Positions 14,902 to 24,340 of a DNA stretch of 39,493 nucleotides are shown piece after piece (the first letter of the stretch is position 1; each line of letters begins with the position of its first letter). The notes below the pieces were generated by a model. That model was not told where the DNA came from and made no database searches. It saw only the letters and a program-made list of their open reading frames with translations. The position numbers were made by a program, and so were the translations under genes. This DNA comes from Terriglobia bacterium (GTDB lineage Bacteria; Acidobacteriota; Terriglobia; Acidiferrales; UBA7541), in the NCBI GenBank assembly GCA_020073375.1, contig JAIQFG010000045.1:1-39493 (forward strand). Direction: 5' to 3'.

Positions 14902-16452
14902 CTACTCCCACTCAATCGTGCTCGGCGGCTTCGAGCTCACATCGTACACCACGCGGTTTATCCCCGTAACCTCATTCACAATCCGCGTCGATATCCGTTC
15001 CAGCACCTCCGCCGGCAGCCGCGTCCAGTCCGCCGTCATCGCATCCTCCGAATCCACCACCCGCACCACAATCGTGTACCCGTAACTCCGCTCGTCCCCC
15101 ATCACGCCCACGCTTCTCACCGGCAGCAGCACCGCAAATGCCTGCCACACTTTCTCATACAGCCCCGCCCGCCGAATCTCCTCCACCACGATCGCGTCCG
15201 CGTCCCTCAGTGGCGCCAGCCGCTCCTCGGTCACTTCCCCCAGCAGCCGCACCGCCAGCCCCGGTCCCGGAAACGGATGCTTGGTCAGCATCTCCTCCGG
15301 CAGCCCCAGTTCCCGCCCGATCGACCGCACCTCATCCTTAAACAACTCCCGCAGCGGCTCGATCAGCGCAAACGGCAAATCCTTCGGCAGCCCGCCCACA
15401 TTGTGATGCGTCTTGATCGTCTGCGAAGGCCCCCGCACCGCCACCGACTCGATCACGTCCGGATACAGCGTCCCCTGCACCAAAAACCCCGCGCGTTCCG
15501 GCCCCGTCGCCAGTTGCCGCGCCTGCTGGTCGAACACTGAAATAAATTCCGCCCCAATCCGCTTCCGCTTGTCCTCCGGCTCGGTCACGCCCTTCAGGCG
15601 ATCGAGAAATTCTTTCGACGCGTCCACGCCCATCACCTTCAGCCCCATGCGGTCGCGCAGCAGTTCCAGCGTTTCGCGAAACTCATCCTTCCGCAGCAGC
15701 CCGTTATTCACAAAAATATTCGTCAGCCGGTCCCCGATCGCCCGGTGCACCAGCACCGCCGCCACCGCCGAATCCACCCCGCCGCTCAGCGCGCAAATCG
15801 CCCGTGCCCCGCCCACCTGCTTGCGGATCGCCTCCACCGTCTCGGCGATGAACGCCGCCCCGCTCCACGCCGGCTTCGCGTGGCAGATATCGAAAACAAA
15901 ATTCCGCAAAATCTCCGACCCGCAATCGGTGTGCCTTACCTCGGGATGAAACTGCACTGCGTACAATTTCCGCTCCGTATCCTCCGCCGCCGATACCGCG
16001 TTCCCGGTTTCCCCCGTCACGTGAAACCCCGCCGGCAGCGCCCGCACATGATCCCCGTGGCTGTTCCAGATCCGCAGCTTGTGCGGCAGCCCCGCGAATA
16101 GCGCCGACCCGTTCTTCACCACCAGTTCCGTCCGCCCATACTCCCGCCTGTCAGCGCGCTCCACTCTCCCGCCCAGCACGTGCGTCATCCACTGCAGCCC
16201 ATAGCAAATCCCCAGCACCGGCACACCCAGCCGCAGCACCCCCTCATCGCACGCCGGCGCCGCCGTGTCATACACCGAGTTCGGCCCCCCCGACAGCACC
16301 ACCCCCACCGGCTCGAATTTCCGTATCTGCTCAATCGGAGCCGTGCAAGGCAAAATCGCGCTGAACACCTGCTGCTCCCGGATCCGCCGCGCAATCAGCT
16401 GCGTGTACTGCCCCCCAAAATCCAGCACCACAATCCCGCCGCGCTCGCTCAT
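14902..16452 (-). CDS. guaA: GMP synthase (glutamine-hydrolysing)
   Basis: Converts XMP, ATP and glutamine to GMP in purine synthesis. The 516-aa product is full length. A class-I glutamine amidotransferase domain (about 5-195) has nucleophile Cys in GICYGLQ and His-Glu in QFHPEV. The ATP-pyrophosphatase domain has the P-loop [13 protein letters not shown] and [11 protein letters not shown]. The C-terminal dimerisation domain ends in the family signature STIEWE. GAGGGG lies before the ATG. No purine or guanidine riboswitch-like leader was recognised upstream, where repeats fill the gap. Confidence 0.98.
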   Translation of the reverse strand: MSERGGIVVLDFGGQYTQLIARRIREQQVFSAILPCTAPIEQIRKFEPVGVVLSGGPNSVYDTAAPACDEGVLRLGVPVLGICYGLQWMTHVLGGRVERADRREYGRTELVVKNGSALFAGLPHKLRIWNSHGDHVRALPAGFHVTGETGNAVSAAEDTERKLYAVQFHPEVRHTDCGSEILRNFVFDICHAKPAWSGAAFIAETVEAIRKQVGGARAICALSGGVDSAVAAVLVHRAIGDRLTNIFVNNGLLRKDEFRETLELLRDRMGLKVMGVDASKEFLDRLKGVTEPEDKRKRIGAEFISVFDQQARQLATGPERAGFLVQGTLYPDVIESVAVRGPSQTIKTHHNVGGLPKDLPFALIEPLRELFKDEVRSIGRELGLPEEMLTKHPFPGPGLAVRLLGEVTEERLAPLRDADAIVVEEIRRAGLYEKVWQAFAVLLPVRSVGVMGDERSYGYTIVVRVVDSEDAMTADWTRLPAEVLERISTRIVNEVTGINRVVYDVSSKPPSTIEWE

Positions 16453-16813
16453 CGTCCCCTCACCGCTTCCTCCATGCCGCCTCGTAGCCTCTGCGTCGCC
16501 AAGTCACCGCGCCTGAATCGCTTCTTCTCCGAATCCCCTTCGCTCCAAAATTCCCCCGCCGCCACCAACTCTCTTCTCTTCCTCTGTGCCCTCTGCGTCC
16601 TCTGTGTTAAAGCCTTTGCCTTTGCTTTAGCTTTTGCCGTTCCCCGCCCACCTCCGCCAACGTCCTTACTTTCATCTCAAATCCCAAATTTCAAATTTGA
16701 AATTCACCACCTAGTCTCTCGTGCCACCATTCCCGGAAACCGCACACGATAGCGCAGCGCATCCGACCTCCTTGCCTCCCTGCCTCCTTGCCTCGTGCCC
16801 CCTGCCTTTCCCT
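16453..16813. repeat. Compound repeat region between leuS and guaA
   Basis: Three repeat types lie side by side: CTCTGTGnn units at 16575-16620 ending TGTTAAAGCC, AAATTTCAAATTTGAAATT at 16685-16703, and CTCCTTGCCTCCCTGCC at 16765-16814. No gene is present in the 361 bp; the [16 protein letters not shown] peptide readable here is a translation of the repeat. Confidence 0.7.
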
Positions 16814-19324
16814 TCACCCCACCACGAAATTCACCAGCTTATCCGGCACCGCAATCACTTTCGCGACCCGCACCCCCTCCAGCAATTTCGCAATCTTCGG
16901 ATCGGATTTGACCCTCTCCACCAGTTCGTCCCGGTCCAGCCCGGCCTCCACCGAAACTTTCCCTTTCACACGCCCGTTAATCTGCACCACCACTTCCACC
17001 TGATCTTCCGCGGCCAACTCCGCCACAAACTCCGGCCACCCCGCCCGCGCCAGCGTTTCCCCCGTGTGCCCCAGCATTTCCCATAGCTCCTCGGCCAGAT
17101 GCGGCACCATCGGCGCCATCATCTGCGTCAGCAGCTCGAACACTTTCCGCGCCTCTTCCGGCCGCATGCCATCCTCGAGCGGCTCCGCCTTGTGAATCTC
17201 ATTCACCAGCTCCATCAACAACGCCACCGCGCTGTTAAAATGCCACCTCGTCTCGAAATCGTGCGTCACCCGCCGCAGCACCTGGTGCGCCTTGCGCAGC
17301 AGCGCCTTCTCCTTCGCCGACGCCTCCGCAAACTCCTGCCCCGGCACCACCACAGTTTTCGCCGTATTCATCCACTCCGCGTGCTTCGCCACCAGCTTGT
17401 GCACCCGCTGCAAAAATCGTGCGCATCCCTCGATCGCCTGCTCGCTCCACTCCAGGTCCTTTTCCGGAGGCGCCGCGAACAGCGTATACAGCCGCCCCGT
17501 GTCGCACCCGTACTTCACCGCCATGTCCTCGGCCCCCACCACGTTCCCCTTGGACTTCGACATGGCCGTGCCGCCCTTCAGCACCAGCCCCTGCGTAAAC
17601 AGGCGCGTCACCGGCTCATTGTGATTCACCAGCCCCAAATCGCGCATCACCTTGCAGAAAAATCGCGTGTACAGCAGATGCAGAATCGCGTGCACGATCC
17701 CGCCGATATACTGGTCCACCGGCAGCCAGTACTTGGCCGCCGCCGGATCGAACGGCAGCTTCTCATTGTGCGCGTCCGCGTACCGGTAAAAATACCAGGA
17801 CGAATCCACGAACGTATCCATGGTGTCCGTCTCGCGCTGCGCCCCCCCGCCGCACTTCGGGCATTTCACGTTCACGAATTCCGCCACGCTCGCCAGCGGC
17901 GATTGCCCCACCCCCGAAAATTTCGCCATCGCCGGCAGCACCACCGGCAAATCCGCGTCCGGCACCGGCACCATCCCGCACCCGTCGCAATAAATCACCG
18001 GGATGGGCGTCCCCCAGTACCGCTGCCGCGAAATCCCCCAGTCCTTCAGCCGGAAAATAATTTCGCCCTTCCCAAACCCGCGCGCCTCCGCGTCCGCCGT
18101 CATAATCTCGTTCGCTTTTTCCGAAGAAAATCCCGTATACGGCCCCGAATTCACCGATTTCCCATACTCCGTAAACGCGCTAGCCAGCGTCGCCGGAGTA
18201 AACGCCTCGCCCGCGCTCGGCTGTACCACAATCGGAATCGGCAACCGATACTTGGTCGCAAACTCAAAATCCCGCTCGTCATGCGCCGGCACGCACATCA
18301 CCGCGCCGGTCCCGTACTCCATCAGCACAAAATTCCCCACCCAAATGGGAATCTTCTCCCCATTAAACGGGTTGATCGCGAATCGTCCGATCGAAAATCC
18401 TTCCTTCTCCGCCTTCTCGATGTCCGCCGTCTTCACCGACGCCGCCCGCAGTTTTGCCAGCGTCCCCGCGTGCTCCGTATTCGCCCCCGCCGTCCCAAGC
18501 AGCTTGTCCACCAGCGGATGATTCGGCGCCAGTATCAACGCCGACGCCCCGTAAATCGTGTCCACGCGCGTCGTAAACACTTCAATCGACGTCCCCGGCA
18601 CCCCATCCACTGCAAACCGCACCCGCGTCCCGCGTGATTTCCCGATCCAGTTCCGCTGCATGGTGACCACGCGCTCGGGCCACCCCTCCTCCAGCTGCTT
18701 CAGTGTCTCCAGCAGTTCATCCGCGTACTGCGTGATCCGGAAAAACCACTGCTCGATCTCCTTCGACTCCACCGCCGTATCTTCATGCCGCCAGCAGCAC
18801 CCGTTCACCACCTGCTCGTTCGCCAGCACCGTCGCGCACTTCGGGCACCAGTTCACCCGGCTCCGCTTCCGGTACGCAATCCCCTTCTCCAGCATCCGCA
18901 GAAAAAACCATTGGTTCCACTTGTAATACTCCGGCTCGCAAGTCGAAATCTCCCGCCGCCAGTCATAGCTGAACCCGAACCGCCGCATCACCCGCTTGAA
19001 CGACTCGATATTCGTCAGCGTCCACTCCCGCGGATGAATCCCCCTCTGAATCGCCGCATTCTCCGCCGGCAGCCCAAACGCGTCCCACCCCATCGGATGA
19101 ATCACATGAAACCCGCGCATCCTCCGGTACCGCGCAACCACGTCGCCGATGGTGTAGTTGCGCATGTGCCCCATGTGCATCGTCCCCGACGGGTACGGCA
19201 ACATCTCCAGCACATAGTATTTCGGCTTGGCCGGATCCGCGTCCGCCTCAAATGCGCGCTCCGCGTTCCACCTCTCCTGCCACTTCGCCTCAACCGCCTG
19301 TGGATCGTATTCCGCCACGTCCAT
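16814..19324 (-). CDS. leuS: Leucyl-tRNA synthetase
   Basis: Class I aminoacyl-tRNA synthetase charging tRNA-Leu. The 836-aa product has YNHIGH-region signature [12 protein letters not shown] near residue 46, zinc-knuckle cysteines ([13 protein letters not shown] and [18 protein letters not shown]), and the CP1 editing domain with [12 protein letters not shown] and [24 protein letters not shown] appears as [10 protein letters not shown], followed by the anticodon-binding domain and a C-terminal domain with [16 protein letters not shown] precedes the ATG. The length is close to the usual 820-870 aa. Confidence 0.98.
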   Translation of the reverse strand: MDVAEYDPQAVEAKWQERWNAERAFEADADPAKPKYYVLEMLPYPSGTMHMGHMRNYTIGDVVARYRRMRGFHVIHPMGWDAFGLPAENAAIQRGIHPREWTLTNIESFKRVMRRFGFSYDWRREISTCEPEYYKWNQWFFLRMLEKGIAYRKRSRVNWCPKCATVLANEQVVNGCCWRHEDTAVESKEIEQWFFRITQYADELLETLKQLEEGWPERVVTMQRNWIGKSRGTRVRFAVDGVPGTSIEVFTTRVDTIYGASALILAPNHPLVDKLLGTAGANTEHAGTLAKLRAASVKTADIEKAEKEGFSIGRFAINPFNGEKIPIWVGNFVLMEYGTGAVMCVPAHDERDFEFATKYRLPIPIVVQPSAGEAFTPATLASAFTEYGKSVNSGPYTGFSSEKANEIMTADAEARGFGKGEIIFRLKDWGISRQRYWGTPIPVIYCDGCGMVPVPDADLPVVLPAMAKFSGVGQSPLASVAEFVNVKCPKCGGGAQRETDTMDTFVDSSWYFYRYADAHNEKLPFDPAAAKYWLPVDQYIGGIVHAILHLLYTRFFCKVMRDLGLVNHNEPVTRLFTQGLVLKGGTAMSKSKGNVVGAEDMAVKYGCDTGRLYTLFAAPPEKDLEWSEQAIEGCARFLQRVHKLVAKHAEWMNTAKTVVVPGQEFAEASAKEKALLRKAHQVLRRVTHDFETRWHFNSAVALLMELVNEIHKAEPLEDGMRPEEARKVFELLTQMMAPMVPHLAEELWEMLGHTGETLARAGWPEFVAELAAEDQVEVVVQINGRVKGKVSVEAGLDRDELVERVKSDPKIAKLLEGVRVAKVIAVPDKLVNFVVG

Positions 19325-19402
19325 TCGCTCCCGCGGGAATCAACTTGCCCGCCCGAATCCTAAAAATCCCTTCGCAATCCCATTCCCAGAATTCGCCCGC
19401 AC

Positions 19403-19530
19403 TTTCAATTCGCCATTTCAAATCTCAAATCCAAATCTGAATTCTCAAATCTCAAATCTGAAATTTAATCCTGAAAGTTCTTTCTCTGTGCCCTCTGTGT
19501 TCTCCGTGTCCTCTGTGTTAAATCTCTCTC
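19403..19530. repeat. Compound AAATCTCAAAT and CTCTGTGnn repeats
   Basis: 19403-19470 consists of TTTCAAATCTCAAAT-type words. 19481-19523 consists of CTCTGTGnn units ending CTGTGTTAAATC. A further short AAATTTCAAATTC block lies at 19583-19608, next to the nfo stop. The 279-bp gap holds no gene. Confidence 0.65.
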
Positions 19531-19603
19531 TCCCGCCCCGAGCAATCAAACCCCAAACCCGCCCCCCACCGCACGCCTTTGCCTTTAATCTTAAATTTCA
19601 AAT

Positions 19604-20737
19604 TCACTTCTTCGCTCTTTTCTTCCCCGTCTTGCCCCTTCCTTTTCCTTTCCGAACGGCCCCTGTCTTCCTCTGTGCCCTCTGTGTCCTCGGTGTTCTC
19701 TGTGTTAAAGCTTTTCTCTCCCCCCGCACCATCGAAAATCCCGCCTCCGCCTTAGGCGCATGTTCCTCATCCACCCCCACCAGTTCCCATAGCGCCCGCA
19801 CATTCCTCCGGTCATCCCCCGCCCGATCAATCGGCGTCTCCAAAATAAACGCCCTCCCGGCAAGCGCCCCCGGCCCCAGACGCGGATGATTCAATATCCT
19901 CCCGAGCGCCTTCCTCCCAATCTTCCCAAACCCAATATTCTCGTGCCGGTCCACGCGCGATCCCAGCGCAGTCTTCGAGTCGTTCACATGCAGCACAAAC
20001 ACCCGCCCCAGCCCCACCGTCCGCTCCACCAAATCCAAAGTCTTCTCCAGCCCCTCTTCGCTCCCAATATCAAACCCCGCCTCAAACGTATGCGCCGTAT
20101 CCAGACAAACGCCCATCGGCAAATCCGCGATCGCTTCCAAAATCCCCTGAACCTCCTCAAACCGCGATCCCACCGCCGACCCCATCCCCGAAGTATTCTC
20201 CACCAATATGCGCAGTCCTCCGAACTTCACCCCCCGCGCCGCCTGCCTCATCCCGTCCGCAATTTCCGCAATCGCCTGCCCCACCGGAGCCCCCATCGCC
20301 GCCCCCGGATGCGCCACCAGAAAATCCGCCCCCAGCGACACCGCCCTTACAATTTCATCGTGAAACGCCTGAATCGACCGCGCCCTCATCACGCGATCCG
20401 GCGAAGCCAGATTAATCAAATAATTGTCATGAATCACCAGCGGCCCGAGGCCCAACGCCGCCCGCCGCGCCCGAAACCGCGCCGCATCCGCCTCCGCAAT
20501 CCGCGTCCCTCCGCGCGGCCACATCCGCGGACTAGCCGAAAATATCTGCAGCGCATTCGCGCCCAGCTTCGCCGCAATATCCAGCGACCCCGCAATATCC
20601 CCCGCAATCGAACAGTGAATCCCAATGCGGTAGCTGCCGTCCTGCCACGCAGGCGGCGTAGGAACAGGCACAGGCTCAGGCCGATATTCGTCTTCTAAAT
20701 CGTAAGGGAGTTCCGCGCGGATCAATGGGTCTGCCAT
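19604..20737 (-). CDS. nfo: Endonuclease IV (AP endonuclease) with a repeat-derived C-terminal tail
   Basis: Cleaves 5' of abasic sites in base-excision repair; a TIM barrel with three zinc ions. The 377-aa product shows the metal-ligand and barrel motifs in order: GIHCSIAGDIAG, VIHDNYLINLA, LVAHPGAAMG, LVENTSGMG, CLDTAHTFEAG, LHVNDSKTALGSRVDRHENIG and FILETP. GAGGG lies before the ATG. Typical Nfo is about 280-300 aa; this one has about 40 extra N-terminal residues (Pro-rich) and an extra C-terminal tail. The tail includes LTQRTPRTQRAQRK, a direct translation of a reverse-read CTCTGTGnn repeat, followed by a Lys/Arg/Gly-rich end. The tail is probably not needed for catalysis. Confidence 0.95.
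   Translation of the reverse strand: MADPLIRAELPYDLEDEYRPEPVPVPTPPAWQDGSYRIGIHCSIAGDIAGSLDIAAKLGANALQIFSASPRMWPRGGTRIAEADAARFRARRAALGLGPLVIHDNYLINLASPDRVMRARSIQAFHDEIVRAVSLGADFLVAHPGAAMGAPVGQAIAEIADGMRQAARGVKFGGLRILVENTSGMGSAVGSRFEEVQGILEAIADLPMGVCLDTAHTFEAGFDIGSEEGLEKTLDLVERTVGLGRVFVLHVNDSKTALGSRVDRHENIGFGKIGRKALGRILNHPRLGPGALAGRAFILETPIDRAGDDRRNVRALWELVGVDEEHAPKAEAGFSMVRGERKALTQRTPRTQRAQRKTGAVRKGKGRGKTGKKRAKK
19667..19714 (+). repeat. CTCTGTGnn repeat inside the nfo coding sequence
   Basis: CTCTGTGCCC, TCTGTGTCCT, CGGTGTTCTC and TGTGTTAAAGC in tandem. Read on the minus strand in the nfo frame it encodes the LTQRTPRTQRAQRK tail. Confidence 0.75.
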
Positions 20738-20845
20738 GCCCTCAGTAAACCATCAGGTGAGTGATAAGCAGTTCATTCTAACGGGTTACCCGCCAAGCGG
20801 CAATCACATCCACGAACTGGGAATGTCCTACTTTGCTTTCTGCTT

Positions 20846-21763
20846 CTAATCCATTTTGTTGTGGTCGTTACACATCACGAAATCAGAAGGTGGTGCGAAC
20901 CAGAAACAGTATGTCGTTTCGTGAGGTCTACCAAAGACATCGTCGTAGGTCACTTTACCTTGGATGTATGCACGTTCTCCCCCCAATTTGAACATTTGGG
21001 TAAATTTACCTTGGTAATCAGAACCGATTTGCGAATCGCCAGGAGCTATTACATACCCACTCGGTGGTTTATCCCGAATGTACCCTTCCTGTTTTAACCT
21101 TTTCAAAATGTCGGGCGGCAGATTGGTCGGAATGGGGGGCGAGGAACTCGAATTAAAGGTGAAGTCAACTGCCGGTGGTGCCATGCCTGTCCCACCGCTA
21201 AATCCAGTAACTTCAGTTACATTAATTGCGGGTGTCTTCCCTGTATTCCTCATGAATACAGCAAAGTTTCCAGTCTTTTCTTCTACTTCTACAGTAATCC
21301 AAGCTCGCTGATCCAGCTTTGAGGCCTCAATACTGGCCTCAAGTGTCGCCTTACTCTGTCCATTGCTAGCGTCCAGAGCGTTTTGGGCGTTATCGGCAAT
21401 CCTTTGGTCTTGAATAACCATATTCTCAGCGGCCTGCCTGATTTTATCGGCAGCGTCGCTCATATTAGACATTTTTTCTGCTTGCTTCTTGGCTTGTTCT
21501 GCGAGGGTATGAGTGTCTGAAGAGCTGGATTTAATTTCGTGCCATTGGAGACCTAAAAACAAGCAGGTGATAAGGTTGATCAGGACTATCACAACCGTCC
21601 ATCTTAGGGTGGATCGCTCATAGCTGCCCAACTCCTTCTCAACTTTTTGGAATTCGCTAGTGGTATTTCGTTGATTTGCTTCTTGGGAGATGAATTGATT
21701 GGAAGTTTGCTTTTCTGGGACGCCGTCCCTAGGCCCATCCGGGGCTGGATTCTCACTATCCAT
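20846..21763 (-). CDS. Unknown single-span membrane protein with a coiled-coil
   Basis: I do not recognise a named family. The 305-aa product has a hydrophilic N-terminus, one membrane helix at about 53-73 (LRWTVVIVLINLITCLFLGLQW) and a long Ala/Gln/Glu-rich helical segment at about 80-150 (LAEQAKKQAEKMSNMSDAADKIRQAAENM), probably a coiled coil. The predominantly beta C-terminal part begins DQRAWITVEVEEKTGNFAVFMRNTGKTPAINV. That architecture resembles many uncharacterised proteins whose C-terminal part has an Ig-like or DUF-type look. Its DNA and flanks (20738-21850) are much richer in A/T than the neighbours and lack their C-rich plus strand, which suggests acquisition by transfer. No clear ribosome site is seen. 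Confidence 0.75.
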   Translation of the reverse strand: MDSENPAPDGPRDGVPEKQTSNQFISQEANQRNTTSEFQKVEKELGSYERSTLRWTVVIVLINLITCLFLGLQWHEIKSSSSDTHTLAEQAKKQAEKMSNMSDAADKIRQAAENMVIQDQRIADNAQNALDASNGQSKATLEASIEASKLDQRAWITVEVEEKTGNFAVFMRNTGKTPAINVTEVTGFSGGTGMAPPAVDFTFNSSSSPPIPTNLPPDILKRLKQEGYIRDKPPSGYVIAPGDSQIGSDYQGKFTQMFKLGGERAYIQGKVTYDDVFGRPHETTYCFWFAPPSDFVMCNDHNKMD

Positions 21764-21877
21764 TGCGAATTAATTGTAACTGATAGATTCATTTCAACAA
21801 ATGATTATTCATTTATTAGAAATATTTGAGGTTGCACTAGAGTTGGATTTGCGCGAGGTGAATGACTGGAAACGCCC

Positions 21878-22993
21878 TCACGACCCAATCTGCACCAAAT
21901 CCCCCCTCTTCCTCTTCGCCCCGCCCCCCGTGGAATCCCACCGCCCCGGCCGCGCCCCCCGCGCCCTCAACCGGTTCATCATCCGCCCGATCTTCACCGA
22001 CCCCCCAATAAAATGTCCGACCCTCACCGGCCCCGCCACCTTCACCGACCGGATCCAGTGCAGCCCGCTGCTCGCCGAGCACCCGCACTGCGAACAATCC
22101 GGCTCCCCGCCAAACACGCACGGCTCCACGCGCGTCTCGAAATCCGCCGAGTAATTCGCCGACATCTTCGCAAACACGCAATCGTCCGGATTCTTCGGCG
22201 GATGCAAAAGCGCCTTCGCAATCCCCTCGTTGAACAGCAGCTTGGGATACCGCCGCCCAATCTCCGGCAATTCCCGCGCCAGCTTCTCGCGATCCTCCGC
22301 CCCAAGCATCTCGCGGCTCTGCTCCCCGATCTGCGGCGTATACACGCTCACCCAGATCCGGTCCACTTCCGGCCGCGCGCTCCAGAAACGCACATACTCC
22401 TCCAGGTACCCCGAGCGCTCCAGCATCGGCCCCGTAATCACCCAATGTACATTAACTTCGCGCCCTTCAATATTCTTCAAAATGCGCTCGTAAGTCGCCG
22501 GCTTGCGCCGCACGTCATGATCCTCCGCCAACCCGTCCACCGACACCGCCACGCGCACCCGCGGCAAATCCATCCATTCCGCCGGAATCGCAATCACCCC
22601 GCTGGTCACCACCAGCGTAAACACCCCCATCTCGCTCAACGCCGGCAAAATTCTCCCCAACTCCCGGTGCCGCACCATGGGCTCCCCACCCACCAGCGAA
22701 ACATGCAGCGGTCGATGCTTGCGCACCAGCCCCAGCACTCCCTCCACCAACTCGTCCCCGCGCAAATCATTCAACTCGCTCAGCGTCACTCCCCCGCCCA
22801 AATGCGAATCCCCATACGCATAACACCCCGGACAGCTCAACGGACACTCCCGCGTAATCTCAATCGAAAGCATGGGCGCATTCCCGGTCAGGATTCTTCC
22901 CCAGGCGGTTAATATGTCGCGTGCACGGATGCTAGGATTCGGCGCAGTGGTAGCCATACGTTTACGATGCATGGAGGTAAGAGCAGGCTGCAT
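21878..22993 (-). CDS. Radical SAM protein with a C-terminal cysteine cluster
   Basis: The 371-aa product has the 4Fe-4S radical SAM motif CPLSCPGC (C50, C54, C57) in an MLSIEITRECPLSCPGCYAYGD context. Barrel motifs VSLVGGEPMVR (the GGE motif), TSGVIAI and VAVSVDGL follow. A second group of cysteines near the C-terminus (DDCVFAKM, EPCVFGGEPDCSQCGCSA) looks like a SPASM or twitch-type auxiliary cluster. Such proteins modify peptides or carry out diverse radical reactions; no substrate gene is recognisable beside it. Several ATGs (codons 1, 8, 13) are possible starts. Last residues are basic and probably disordered. Confidence 0.85.
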   Translation of the reverse strand: MQPALTSMHRKRMATTAPNPSIRARDILTAWGRILTGNAPMLSIEITRECPLSCPGCYAYGDSHLGGGVTLSELNDLRGDELVEGVLGLVRKHRPLHVSLVGGEPMVRHRELGRILPALSEMGVFTLVVTSGVIAIPAEWMDLPRVRVAVSVDGLAEDHDVRRKPATYERILKNIEGREVNVHWVITGPMLERSGYLEEYVRFWSARPEVDRIWVSVYTPQIGEQSREMLGAEDREKLARELPEIGRRYPKLLFNEGIAKALLHPPKNPDDCVFAKMSANYSADFETRVEPCVFGGEPDCSQCGCSASSGLHWIRSVKVAGPVRVGHFIGGSVKIGRMMNRLRARGARPGRWDSTGGGAKRKRGDLVQIGS

Positions 22994-23095
22994 TTATTTT
23001 TCAAATGCCTGGGTTAGGAAATTATCATTTCCTGGCCGGCGTTCCCTCCTCCAATCGGCAAAACACCTCCCGCCATTAACCCGATTCTCTCCGCT

Positions 23096-23139
23096 CCCTC
23101 TGTGCTCTTCGTGCCCTCTATGTTAAAGCCTTTTCTGTG
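23096..23139 (+). repeat. CTCTGTG-type repeat
   Basis: CTCCCTCTGTGCTCTTCGTG then CCCTCTATGTTAAAGCC, just upstream of the beta-propeller gene. A degenerate member with the common TGTTAAAGCC end. Confidence 0.55.
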
Positions 23140-23156
23140 GCAAAATCATCCCGCCA

Positions 23157-24278
23157 ATGTCGCGCCGCCTGAACTACCGCCTCCTGATCGTCGCCCTGCT
23201 GATCGCCGCCTCAGCCTCGGTAGAAATCGCCCGCGAATACCGCCCCAGTTTCCTGCGCCCAGGCCTCCGCCTCTACGCCTACGTCGCCAATTCCGGCGAC
23301 GGCACCGTCTCCGTCATCGATCTCATCGGCATGGCCAACATCGCCACCATCCCGGTCGGCCCCGCTCCTTCCGGCCTGCGCGCAAATCCCGCCCTCAAGC
23401 AAATCTGGGGCGTCTCCACCGAAGGCGGCTATGCATTCGTCATCGACGCCCCCACCGGCCGCGTCGCCGCACGCATCCCCGTCGGCCCCTCGCCCTTCGC
23501 CGTCGATTTCTCCCAGGACGGCGCCCGCGCCTACGTCGCCGCTTCCGGTTCCTCAACCCTGCTGGCCATCGACTCCCGCACCGGACAAATCCTCGCCCGC
23601 GCCCGCACCGGCCGCCACCCCTCGCTCGCCCAACTCACCCCCGACGGCAAACAAATCCTCGTTCCCAACCGCGATGATTCCACCCTGCAAGTATTCGACG
23701 CCGCCAGCCTCACCCTGCTCGCCACCATCCCCGTCGCCCCCCGCCCCGAACAAGTTGCCATCCTCCCCGACAGCTCCGGCGCCTTCGTCTCCTCCTCCGC
23801 CTCCAGCGAAGTCTCCGCCGTCGATCTCCGCCGCCGCGTCCTGCTCGCCAACCTCCGCCTCACCGGCCCCCCCTCCGCTCTCATGATGAAGCCCGACGGC
23901 GGCGAACTCTACGTCAACGTCCCCGCCTCCCACGGCCTGGAAATCGTTGATACCTGGCGAACCGAAGTCTCCGACTCCATGATCCTAGGCTCTTCTCCCA
24001 CCAGCTCCGCCATGTTCGGCAACGCCGACCTGGTCTACGTTTCCGACTCCACCGCCAACAGCGTCACCCCCATCGAAATGGCCAACCGCCGCCTACTTCC
24101 CCCCATCCTCACCGGCCGCAACCCCGGCCCCTGCGCCCTCGACCCCAGCGGCGACCTCCTCCTGGTCGCCAACCAGGACTCCGCCGACCTCGCCATAATC
24201 CGCGTCCGCACACAAAGCCTCATCACCATGATCCCGGTTGGCACCCGGCCCACTTCACTTGCGATTAAATTGTTTTGA
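23157..24278 (+). CDS. Exported YVTN/NHL-type beta-propeller protein
   Basis: The 373-aa product starts with a probable signal anchor or signal peptide (LLIVALLIAASASVEIA, residues 9-25). About seven repeats of the 40-45-residue YVTN type follow, for example YAYVANSGDGTVSVIDLIGMANIATIPVG, FAVDFSQDGARAYVAASGSSTLLAIDSRTGQILARARTG and PDGKQILVPNRDDSTLQVFDAASLTLLATIPVA. The last is LLLVANQDSADLAIIRVRTQSLITMIPVG. Such proteins are surface or periplasmic interaction scaffolds or lactonase-like; no catalytic residues can be assigned. The ribosome site is weak. Confidence 0.85.
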   Translation: MSRRLNYRLLIVALLIAASASVEIAREYRPSFLRPGLRLYAYVANSGDGTVSVIDLIGMANIATIPVGPAPSGLRANPALKQIWGVSTEGGYAFVIDAPTGRVAARIPVGPSPFAVDFSQDGARAYVAASGSSTLLAIDSRTGQILARARTGRHPSLAQLTPDGKQILVPNRDDSTLQVFDAASLTLLATIPVAPRPEQVAILPDSSGAFVSSSASSEVSAVDLRRRVLLANLRLTGPPSALMMKPDGGELYVNVPASHGLEIVDTWRTEVSDSMILGSSPTSSAMFGNADLVYVSDSTANSVTPIEMANRRLLPPILTGRNPGPCALDPSGDLLLVANQDSADLAIIRVRTQSLITMIPVGTRPTSLAIKLF

Positions 24279-24340
24279 TTTTTGCTTCAGAGCAAAATAG
24301 CCATTATTGCTTTTCGGAAAAGACCGGACGCAAACGAGGA

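Noticed and set aside
16575..16660. A cysteine-rich hydrophobic peptide ([12 protein letters not shown]) that could pass for a small membrane protein or toxin
   Set aside because: It is the direct translation of the CTCTGTGnn repeat, recurs at every copy, and lacks a start codon with a ribosome site.
17099..18637. A 512-codon open frame on the plus strand across leuS
   Set aside because: It is antisense to leuS and translates into Arg/His/Pro-rich nonsense, as expected from G-ending codons on the opposite strand.
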